Of a stretch of 64,000 nt of DNA, positions 55,497-64,000 are shown in pieces. Source of the DNA: Tenebrio molitor (lineage: Eukaryota > Arthropoda > Insecta > Coleoptera > Tenebrionidae); assembly GCF_963966145.1 (NCBI RefSeq), contig NC_091047.1:25358001-25422000 (forward strand), in the 5' to 3' direction. Within the stretch, counting starts at the first letter, position 1. Every line of letters starts with the position of its first letter. The translations under genes were made by a program, and so were the position numbers. The notes below the pieces were generated by a model. That model was given only the letters and a program-made list of their open reading frames with translations, was not told the DNA's origin and did not search any database.

Positions 55497-56652
55497 TATA
55501 TTATTATTATTAATTCGTCTAAAAGCTCTGCTTCAGATAAGTCAAGGGACATTTATAAACTGAAAAAATGACAAAATACTAAGTGACGAGAAAAAGATCT
55601 GCGTTTTGTACCATTAACAAATATTTTCTTAATTTTTTTGACAAAAGGTTAAGAATTACCTAATCAAGTAGTTTACGACAGGAACATTTTAAAAATTGTG
55701 ATCATTGTTTGGAATTGAGAACAATTTAGTACCTAATGACCAATGAGGAACTAAATTTTAACAAGATTCTACTACGCCAGCGCTTAGAGACAGTTCAACT
55801 CAAAAATAATGTAACGGAAACAATATTTTAAAAAGATGTGTGGAAAGTCCTTTTGAAAGTTGTTAAACTTAGGTACATGCGTTGAGAAGTGATTTACTTA
55901 TAGTGTCAGCCAGAAAAAGATGTCCGAATCATTTCTGGTCACACTGTAGATGTAGAATAAGTGAGTAAGTATACACAATTCGTCTCTGTAAAAACTTATA
56001 TTAGATATACCTACCTAATGATGTTAAAGTTCTTTACTTTATTGTTTGTTTAATAATTTCAATATTTGTTTCATAATAATGTATTTGCACTCGAATTACA
56101 TTCTCTATAGATGATTAACATTTGATTTAATTGTTTTCTTATTTGGATAGGTGTCAACTACCTTCACCTAATTTGTGTCAAGTTAACAAAACAAAAATCG
56201 ATAAATATAATTATCGCTGTCCAACAATTATAATTTTAGTACACATAGGACACATTTAGTTATTTCTCAAGGAAAAAAAACACACTTTCACTAATTTTCA
56301 GTCAAGAATTTAAATTTAAAAATTGTCCAAGTCATACCTTGTCAAGCCCTACATCGCCTGGCGTGGTGTTGGAAAATGGGGTAACATAAACACGCACAAC
56401 AACATGAAAACAACGTGAAATGTGAATAACTGACACTGGTTGTATATACTTTTGTAGGGGTTGTTATAGCAACCTTAAAGACTTTTGCGCATTTGCACTT
56501 AACATTTTTTTCGTTTTTCTCGCGTCTGTGTGAGAACGTTTTGGGGCAGTATTTTTATCGTAATTTCGATTGCTGCTTCAATTACTTGCGGTTTGTTTGA
56601 TTAGGGATGATGATGTTGCGTGAAATTTCTGCGGGTTGAAAGGACGAGGCAG
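55497..56652. other. Intergenic, nothing recognised
   Basis: AT-rich; no reading frame, RNA gene or shared repeat noted before the tRNA pair. Confidence 0.5.
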
Positions 56653-56734
56653 GACGAGGTGGCCGAGTGGTTAAGGCGTTGGACTGCTAATCCAATGGGC
56701 TCTGCCCGCGTGGGTTCGAATCCCATCCTCGTCG
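56653..56734 (+). tRNA. tRNA-Ser (anticodon GCT)
   Basis: 82 nt that fold as a class II tRNA: acceptor stem GACGAGG/CCTCGTC, D arm with AGTGGTTAA, anticodon stem TTGGA/TCCAA around loop CTGCTAA (anticodon GCT, reads AGC/AGT), a long variable arm GGGC-TCT-GCCC typical of tRNA-Ser, and a T arm with GGTTCGAATCC. A T run about 9 nt downstream can stop RNA polymerase III. No CCA is encoded, as in eukaryotes. Confidence 0.97.
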
Positions 56735-56844
56735 ACAATCGCTTTTTTATTCATTAGTTGATCAGTATTCAAATTTGTCTAATTATTTAGCGTTGAACAA
56801 TAATGACTCTGTTAAATTATATTTGGTTCAAAACGTGGAAACAA

Positions 56845-56926
56845 GACGAGGTGGCCGAGTGGTTAAGGCGTTGGACTGCTAATCCAATGGGCTCTGCCCG
56901 CGTGGGTTCGAATCCCATCCTCGTCG
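56845..56926 (+). tRNA. tRNA-Ser (anticodon GCT), second copy
   Basis: Identical over all 82 nt to the copy 110 bp upstream, in the same orientation, but with unrelated flanks. It is followed immediately by a run of nine T residues, a pol III terminator. Confidence 0.97.
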
Positions 56927-57519
56927 GCTTTTTTTTTGAATAATAAACAATTATTTCATAAATTTTTAATGATAATGAATGGTTATATTAAATTACTTAA
57001 AAATATAAATTTATAGGTATTTACTGTGATTATTAATTTTCACATATTTCGTTAAGTACCGAATAATTTTGAGACATTCGGTATCCTAATGACACAATTT
57101 AAAATTATTTTATTTAATTAAATGTAAACTAAACCTATCCAATTTTTGTATTAATTTCCACATGGTTGAATTTCTTCTTGAACTTTGTGATTTTCTGCTT
57201 TTGATTTTGACACTGTCGGTAAAATAGATTTCCACCTTGCCAAAACAGCAACTCCTACTCCTTCCAGTGTAAACGTCAGACAACTGTCAGCCGGTTCTCC
57301 TACATTTAAAAATGTAAACAAACAAACAACCTTCGTTTTACGTTTTGCTCGCAATTAGTGCATCCATTCTAATCAAGACCAGGTGAGAGAATGAATCTAA
57401 ATGGATCTAATGACCCGTTCACCTTGACACCTCACCCACTTAAAAATCAATACCGGCACACCTCCTGTCATCGATATTTTCCGCAGTTCCGCCGAAAAAT
57501 GAGCTAAGTGCAGAAAATT
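56927..57519. other. Spacer between tRNA-Ser and the gene at 57520
   Basis: A 67-codon minus-strand frame (57151-57354) has ordinary-looking composition but no motif. The last ~130 bp before 57520 are GC-richer and probably contain the promoter and 5' UTR of the plus-strand gene. Confidence 0.45.
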
Positions 57520-57977
57520 ATGGATGCAGCCAACGTACCCGACACCAAAGACATCCAACAAAGCAATTACGTGACTGTCATTCCAGTTGAGTTCCCAAGG
57601 AACCGCGTTTACAACAACCAAAACCCTGAATACTTGGTGGAACAGTACAGGTAAACACTTCCCAGATTAATTCCAACTATTTTACATTTGTTCCCAGAAC
57701 TCACGATGACTACCTACAAACTGAAGACTTGTCATCCAGTCAAGGGGCGTTGTATTCTGTTTCGCAAAGAGTTCCAACTGTGAGTGCCAGTTACTCGAGT
57801 CTGTGCGGCACAGACACTGGTTATGCCACCGAACAGACCACCTACCCAGGGATGCAGTCTGATTGGGAAAGGGAACGCACAGTCTCCACAACTGACACCA
57901 CCAAAGATGCCAGCTCAGATGTGCTCAGTGACAAACAGACCAATGGCAAGTATTTCAACATTGTTTTTATTCAGTAG
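57520..57977 (+). CDS. Unrecognised gene, first two coding exons (end uncertain)
   Basis: Exon 1 is 57520-57650 (donor TACAG/GTAAAC) and exon 2 is 57698-57977 (acceptor TTCCCAG), joined in phase 2. The 136-aa product starts MDAANVPDTKDIQQSNYVT and continues EQYRTHDDYLQTEDL, then a Ser/Thr/Tyr-rich segment (SASYSSLCGTDTGYATEQ, TVSTTDTTKDASSD). There is no signal peptide, membrane span or domain that I recognise; it looks disordered, like a cytoplasmic leader with possible phosphorylation sites. The last residues (GKYFNIVFIQ) may be intron read-through: a possible donor CAA/GTATTT lies at ~57948, and the rest of the gene may lie beyond the GPCR or outside the window. The two canonical junctions and non-AT-biased codons favour a real gene. 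Confidence 0.6.
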
Positions 57978-58273
57978 AGTAACAATAAGTTATGGTATAA
58001 TGGTTATGATTGATACAAACTTAAAGAGTTCCTCAGGAACAAAAAAATGTCAAAATTGACAGTAGGGACATGGCAATCTTGATGCAATCATCTTGACTAA
58101 AATCTCGTCATAACTGTCAAACTGACAAGATATATGTCATTATTGTAAAATACAGTTTAACTGTGGGTTACAGTCGTTAAAATAGTGTCTATCATATATT
58201 ATGAGAATCTGAATGTGTAAATTGATTATCACAGCTCCTAATACTGGAGGAAACTAAGTAAGACCAAACGAGG

Positions 58274-59667
58274 TCAGGCAGAATTCACTTCAACTTCTTC
58301 TTTGACAGCTTCCATTTTATCACCGGACTTGGTTCCTGGCGTCGACGACGATTGCGTGTTCGTATTCGAGTTGGTGACGATATTATTTTTCCGGCGCGTC
58401 TTCATGATCACGGTACTGACTCTCTTCTGTACAAAAGTCCTGAAACCTTTGTGCCACCAGGCGTAGATTATCGGATTGATGAGACTATTAGTGAAGCCCA
58501 AAATAGCCAAGGGACTGGCTATAATTATCCGAAGATTCCTACATCTTTTGCTGTCTATATTTTCGCACTGGTAGACGTAAATAACGCTGGTTATAAAATA
58601 GGGAGACCAAGTAACCAGGAAGCTTCCCGTCGTAAACAAGACCACTTTGATGGCCTTCCACTTGCTCGGCGTTTTGACGCTGGTCGACGGATTCTTCATG
58701 AATATCCTGGCGAAAATATTTCGCTTCTTGGAGTTTGTCTCTTCGGTTTGTGCAACCTGTCCTCGACCGCGAAACATTCTCAGATTGTTGGTAGACGAAT
58801 TGGTGGCGTTTCTGTTGTTGTCCGAGTCCTGGAGGTGTGCGATTTTTTTGACTGCGTGGTAGAGAATGATCGAGTAGAGCACGACGACTATCAGGATTGG
58901 AAGGATTCCAGCTAGGACGGTTAGCAGTATCAGGCCTCGGGGTGCCAACAGGATGAACCAGCAAATTCTTCCGTTTTCGGTATCGCCGTACCACCCGAAC
59001 AACGGCATGAATCCGATAACGCAGCCTGAAAATGAACGGTTTCGTTTCGTTTTTAATTGGGTTGTTCGACTCACCTACGACCCACGTGCCCACTATTAAT
59101 AATCTAGCCCTCATCGGGTAAACCCACTGCTGGTATTGTATGCCGTGTATTATGTACAGGAATCGATCTACGGCGATCAGACCGACGGAGTACACGGAAG
59201 TCAGAGTGCTAGCCACTATCATACCTGCAATTTTAACACGGTCGAGATAACAGTGTTGACTCTTCGTCTAGACTCTACCTAACTGGAGAGCGCAAATATT
59301 GTGGTCGCGGTTCTCTTTGGGGTACAGCTGTCCGAAAACGACAGCCACTCCTGTTAGGAGATCGGTCATGGCGACGTTGCCGAGGAACAAGTAAGTGGAC
59401 CGGGGCTGTTGACCTAAAGCGACCACGTCAGGACGGCAACGACACAAGATTGGTCTTACCCTTTTTCAGTATCAGTCCGCTGGAGACGACCACCAGGAGA
59501 TTCAAAAGAATGATGATGCATCCGATCGCCGGTATTAAGACGTCGTACAGGGTCAGTTGAGCCTTGACGGAAGGATTGTTATCGTCGAGAGAAATATTTG
59601 ATTTTAGTTGGGTGGCGTTCATTTCGGTGGTGTCGGAGATAAGTCGTACCAGTTCAGTTGTCGGCAT
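58274..59667 (-). CDS. Class A (rhodopsin-like) G-protein-coupled receptor, 414 aa
   Basis: Exons are 59460-59667, 59279-59413, 59075-59224 and 58274-59025, all joined in phase 1 with GT/AG introns of 46-54 bp. Residues 1-38 are an extracellular tail with NATQ and NISL glycosylation sites. TM1 is near 40-66, TM2 carries the usual Asp (LGNVAMTDLL), TM3 ends in DRF (134-136) in place of DRY, TM4 has the family Trp (GTWVVG), TM5 follows APRGLILL, TM6 has WSP (304-306) in a FLVTWSPYF context, and TM7 has NPIIY (348-352). The Ser/Asn-rich C-tail ends EEVEVNSA. It belongs to class A orphan-like receptors; I recall GPR119- or adenosine-receptor-like labels for similar insect proteins but cannot assign a ligand. 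An acceptor TTTCCTTCCAG at 59691 shows that a non-coding 5' exon lies further upstream. Confidence 0.88.
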
Positions 59668-59690
59668 GTAACTCGTGTCGTTTTAAATGT

Positions 59691-60454
59691 CTGGAAGGAA
59701 ATGGGAGTGTTGTTGAATCACGATAAGAGTGTAAAAGTTGCAAGTTTGTCAATACAATTTTCTTTATGTGAATTAGGCGAAAATGTGATTGTATTTGTTT
59801 GTGTGAAACGAAAAAGATTAACGGGAAAAACTAGGCGCAAAACGGTATTGATCTAGAATTCAATTTGTTCGATTGAAATGTACCTATTGTCATAGATTTT
59901 GATCTCCACTAATACTATGTGTTCACCTTTGAAATTGATTTCTGACTGTCGGTATGGTCTCAATTACATTTTAAATTCTGTGATGTTCGATTCGTTAAAA
60001 TAATAATTAAAATTGTTGGGACATATTGAATTATTGTCGTCTTTCATCTTGTCAAACACTGACGGATCAATACATCAAACAGACTTCTGCATACCTAATT
60101 ATATTTATTATTTTGTTTTTATTAAAAAAAAAATTAAAACAGTTATTTATTGATGCAATTTTATACGAAAACGATGAAAGAAACTAAAATTCACGATGTG
60201 TTCAAATAAAAATAAGTGTTGATTTTTCTTTATCATTCGTATACCGGGTGTCCGGGCGAAAGTTCAGATGGGTTTATTTCCGGTGTCGTAAACATTACAA
60301 ATTTGAAATTGTAAGGGGTGAGTCAACACACGTAGGGACGTAATTTAATATCATTGTCATGAAATTAATCGGCCCCCAGCCACCCCCACTTCAGACTTTT
60401 TAATGACATCCAACATTTGAAATGAAGGATTGTAAAAGAGGGCATCTTTTCAGT
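59691..60454. other. Intergenic upstream of the GPCR; nothing firm
   Basis: It should contain the GPCR's non-coding first exon and promoter, but these cannot be placed. A single terminus-like CCGGGTGTCCGGGCGAAAGT at ~60245 has no partner found in the window. Confidence 0.45.
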
Positions 60455-60832
60455 ATATTATAATTCAGAATAAGTGGCATCGCGGTAGGCGTTGGAAATT
60501 CAAATTTACGTTGGCAGCAAGACCCTTGCTAATAATACCCTAGTTTCGATGCTGTTGGTAACCTTCGCTTTTAATTTGGCCTTGATATCATTGGAATCGT
60601 TTTGTGTTTATTTTCTTGTATTTGGAATTTCTTTGTTTCATTTATGAAAAGTGTATTATTTGTCTGGGGGTTATCTCTGCTGCGGGTGAAAACCATGTCA
60701 AAATTATGTAACGCATAACCTCAAAATAAAGTAATGATGGTTTCACATGTTTACTAAATTTTTGACATAACATAAAGCTCACTTTAGAGAATCAACGCCT
60801 ACCGCGATGCCACTTATTCTGAATTATACTAT
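60455..60832. mobile_element. Foldback MITE (AATTCAGAATAAGTGGCATC)
   Basis: Left end TATTATAATTCAGAATAAGT, then GGCATCGCGGTAGGCGTT, mirrored at the right (AACGCCTACCGCGATGCC, then ACTTATTCTGAATTATAC). TA-containing flanks. Confidence 0.83.
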
Positions 60833-62230
60833 ACGTCTGTTTAGAAAACGTGACAGGTTACAACACTTACAATGAAACGTTTTTGACATATTTGACTTTG
60901 ACATTTAAAAAAATTAAATATTTTTCTCGGTTAGAATAATCAGTTTGGTCTAGTTTAACACGAGAAGTTTTTCAGAATTTCAAAATGAGTTTGAGAATCG
61001 GCTACACTATTTTAATCTTGTTTTATTTTTGTTACTTGTTATTGTTAATTGCATAATTAAACATTTTTGTTTTGAGTTTTTACTAATTTGTTTTCATTTC
61101 TGTAACCTGACCAAGTATCAAGGGCGGTAGGTGCGTTTTACAGCGTAATAGTTCATTCATTATTACCTCAGGCCGGTAGCACGATCGGAAACATTATAAA
61201 AAGACAAAACATTTTTTCTACAATCGATATCCAAGAAGACACGTGCGCTCGCATTTGACAACGCAATGTTGACGTTTTCTTCCGAGGAGTGTCACTTTGC
61301 TGCTTTAAAGCAGCAAAATAGTAAAAACGCTCGCTTATTAACTGTAAACTAGTGCTACAATTGATCGTTGCGATTGCAGAAAAAGCCCTTCATACCTTTT
61401 TAATTACCGCCCTATAATAGGGCCTTTTTTGTAACTTACCGCCTTAATAATCAACTTTGGCGATAAACGCAAGCCACTGCCTTGGAAACAGAACCGGTAA
61501 ACACGTGAAAACGACCAATCGTGCAAAAAGTCATTTTATTTGAGCCTAAATAGTATAGGTATATCAGTGGTTCCGAAACTGTAGTCAAGTTTGCCTTGAT
61601 GTTGTGAAACTTCTGGAAAGAAACACTTTTACACAGCTGTCGAAAAAAAATGTTTACTCATATACAGTAGGACATAACTACTCCCCCATCTCTTAACTTT
61701 TGAACCAGAGAAGATAGAAACCAAATCAAATGGTATCAAGTTTACGACTACGTAAGGTAAAATTGAAGCACATACCTGCAAAGATGGCGCTGGAGGCGCT
61801 ATCAACTTTGAAATTTCAATGATTTGAAAGGTCTTTCAGTTTTCTATCCAACAGTGGATTGATTTTTCAATTCCTTTGAATGAAATGTGGTTTCATAGGT
61901 ATACTGCATTAATTTTTCATCCTCATTTTTAAAACAATTTTCGGACAAAAATCGCATTTGGGAACATGTTTACATTACCCAACCAGAATCTTTGGAAAAT
62001 CTGTGGAAAAGAATGAAACTGGTGCTTTTGACTATTACGTCAAGAAATATTCAAGAGTGGGTATGAAATGTTGAAACAGACTGTTTTATAGCACAGGTGC
62101 AGGCCGCAGGGGAACATTTATGTTTTTATGTTTAAACGCCACAAATTGGTTTTTCATTGAATTTTTGCTTCAATTTATTCATAACGCAATGGTTCTGAAC
62201 CTATGATCCGCGGATTTCCGAAGGGGTCGT
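60833..62230. other. Intergenic, nothing firm
   Basis: A weak possible inverted pair AGGGCGGTAGGTG (61120) and TAATTACCGCCCT (61402) could bound an old element. Nothing else recognised. Confidence 0.4.
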
Positions 62231-62418
62231 GATATCGTGCATTCATTTAAATTCCTCATTAAAAATCCTCAAAGTTGGCGTTGAGGAGTCGATTGTAAAC
62301 ACACCACTCGTGTAAAAACGTAAGATTTAAACAGCTGATCCGTGATCCGTATAGTGCGTTCACAATCGACTCTTCGACGCCAACTTTGAGGATAAATTTA
62401 AATGAACGCACGATATCG
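62231..62418. mobile_element. Palindromic ~175-bp MITE, copy E
   Basis: Ends GATATCGTGCATTCATTTAA and TTTAAATGAACGCACGATATC; inner arms CCTCAAAGTTGGCGTTGAGG and mirror; centre AACAGCTGATCCGTGATCCG as in copy A. Confidence 0.85.
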
Positions 62419-63765
62419 TCAGAGACGGTCCACGAAAGCTTGAAGAAAGTACAGTTACAATAGAAAGAAAAAAACTTTATGGTTTCAAAACTTTCTTAGA
62501 TAGTGATACCAAATTTTAACACCTTTTTGAGAAAAGTCAATGTCTATTGTTCTATCATGGCTGACATTTCATGACAGCATAATAACGGTGGGGTGATAAC
62601 TCCCAGTACCAACATATTCCAAATTTTCTTACATTATTCAGCGTATACTTAATAAATAGTTTTGTTTTCAAAGTTGTTCGACTCAAAAGAGAATCTCCTG
62701 CGTAATCGATCAGTCGTTGTTTTGTTCTGTTTTCCTTCATTTTGTGTTTAGACCATCCGTCAGCAAAAATTCAGTACTTATATGCATCTGGTGTCGGCAT
62801 CAAGTCAAAGTCTTCTTTAATGATGTGTGGCATGCAATTTGGTGACATGTATACTTCAGACGCCATTATTGTTTATTGTTATAACAGATTCCGATCAAAA
62901 TGTCCTTTCGCAATTTTGATGGTCTTTTTCACCAGTGTGGACCAATGGTACCATCAGTATCGTGGAACTTTATCGTACGATTCACAAACCCGAGGCCTTT
63001 TTTAAGTGGCTGTAATGACATAGCAATTTTCCACATTACGATATGAAACGCTATTGTGACAATTGTTTTTGCTCTTTTGCCCTATACCATCATTAATTCC
63101 AGACAAATTTAGAAACCACTGTCCATAGAAACAGTATGAAACGTAAATTACATGTTTTCAATTTTTGAAACACTGTGGATGCGTTTAATGTTGTAACGTT
63201 TATTTATCACAAGACAGATAAGATTTCCGTATGGATCTTTTGGCGGATGAGATATTTAAAGTCTGCAGGATTTATTTGTAATATATCCAAAGTGTTAGTT
63301 CAAGGTTTTTTATTCATTGTTTCAGTCTATTAGCTTAATGGTAGTTTAATGGTCATTGATCTAAACTTTGCTGATTCTGAAATATAAATATGAACCAATG
63401 TTAAAAAGTCTAGACCGAAGTTTTTTGAACCTCTTCTCCTAGGAAGGTCATCTTTTGTCTATGGTACCCGTAATTGAAAAATATATTTACAATCTTCTCA
63501 CAAATGATATTTTAATGTTTTCGAGTGGGGCAGTTTTTACCGAATACAGATAAATAATTATTTCTTGTTAAATCATAGTTGATCACTCATGTACTCCTAT
63601 CGTGTGATTTTTTTTAATCGTTGATAATTGAAACGGGAATTTGCTTCAAGGTGTGATTACGAATTTTGTTTTTATAACTAACAAATATGAAATTGTGGTT
63701 TAAATGTCACATTCACTAAAATTTGCAATATTTTTATTTTTATTGTAAATAGATAAAATTTTATA
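62419..63765. other. Intergenic, nothing recognised
   Basis: Frames at 62555-62740 (minus) and 62742-63005 (plus) have no known motif, splice context or codon bias and are not annotated as genes. Confidence 0.45.
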
Positions 63766-63972
63766 CACTGGCACGAGCAAAAAAACGTCAAAATCATGTT
63801 TTGACGCAGTGGAAAATCCTCCATTGTAAAACGATCGTAAAATCATAACCTATATAATGTTGTATGACATTAATTGACATTAATTAATCAGGCAGGGAAA
63901 AATGTTTAATTTGAGACAATCTAACCAAATTTTGAAATGACATTGACGACCAGAATTTTTTGCTCGCGACAG
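63766..63972. mobile_element. TA-flanked MITE, second copy of the 12936-13182 family
   Basis: Inverted relative to the first copy: right end GAATTTTTTGCTCGCGACAG before TA, inner block GACAATCTAACCAAATTTTG, left end CACTGGCACGAGCAAAAAAA (diverged). The next bases (CAATCGCGGCCATCC) look like the start of another CAGTCGCGG-type element cut by the window edge. Confidence 0.8.
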
Positions 63973-64000
63973 TACAATCGCGGCCATCCAAAAGTGAACG

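Noticed and set aside
57151..57354. 67-codon minus-strand frame near the unknown gene
   Set aside because: No motif, no splice context, and it probably lies in or near a promoter region.
58352..59222. Alternative frames over the GPCR exons (plus strand 187 codons, minus strand 227 codons)
   Set aside because: The spliced phase-1 model yields all seven helices; these frames cross introns and lack receptor motifs.
1095..62418. Dispersed palindromic repeats as a CRISPR-like array
   Set aside because: Copies are far apart, of transposon length, and lie in insect DNA; there are no regular spacers or cas genes.
62555..63005. Divergent short frames (61 and 87 codons)
   Set aside because: No family resemblance that I could defend and no gene context.

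Overview
The window is AT-rich animal nuclear DNA with spliced genes. An insect-type gustatory receptor, the style of the G-protein-coupled receptor and the many TA-flanked miniature transposons point to an insect. A beetle (possibly a tenebrionid) is my best guess, but the species cannot be fixed from sequence alone.

Four gene loci are supported. (1) A long minus-strand gene runs from 42825 down to 8675. It has eight coding exons whose splice sites and phases all agree, giving 1563 aa: an ankyrin-repeat head (exons 1-6), a very long lysine/glutamate-rich charged region (exon 6) and a compact conserved-looking tail (exons 7-8). (2) Inside its first intron, on the opposite strand, lies a complete gustatory receptor gene (35449-36675). 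A 54-bp intron precedes the last 17 codons, which carry the family's TYxxxxxQF end motif. (3) A class A (rhodopsin-family) GPCR of 414 aa lies on the minus strand at 58274-59667, in four exons with introns of about 50 bp. (4) The start of an unrecognised plus-strand gene is at 57520-57977. Two identical tRNA-Ser(GCT) genes sit at 56653-56734 and 56845-56926.

The rest is mostly repeats. I count over twenty miniature inverted-repeat or foldback elements, most with terminal inverted repeats beginning CAG, CTG or CTA and a TA target duplication (Tc1/mariner/pogo style). There is one Harbinger-like element with a TAA duplication and five copies of an almost wholly palindromic ~175-bp element. A non-LTR retrotransposon fragment at 37541-38898 and a second short copy at 2881-3170 resemble the R4/Dong type, and a (TAA)n run borders the short copy's 3' end. 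Several insertions are nested, so their order in time can be read. Some elements keep pieces of their transposases: a pogo-type DNA-binding domain (20095-20292), an N-terminal transposase start (12223), and a head-plus-tail internal-deletion derivative (54225-55496).

Layout: 1-8500, intergenic, repeat-rich, with a long inverted-repeat composite at 2098-4021; 8567-43060, the ankyrin gene with its introns full of transposons and the nested receptor; 43060-56650, intergenic with many foldback elements; 56653-57977, tRNA pair and unknown gene; 58274-59690, GPCR; 59691-64000, intergenic with more MITEs. No CRISPR, plasmid, phage or bacterial feature is present.
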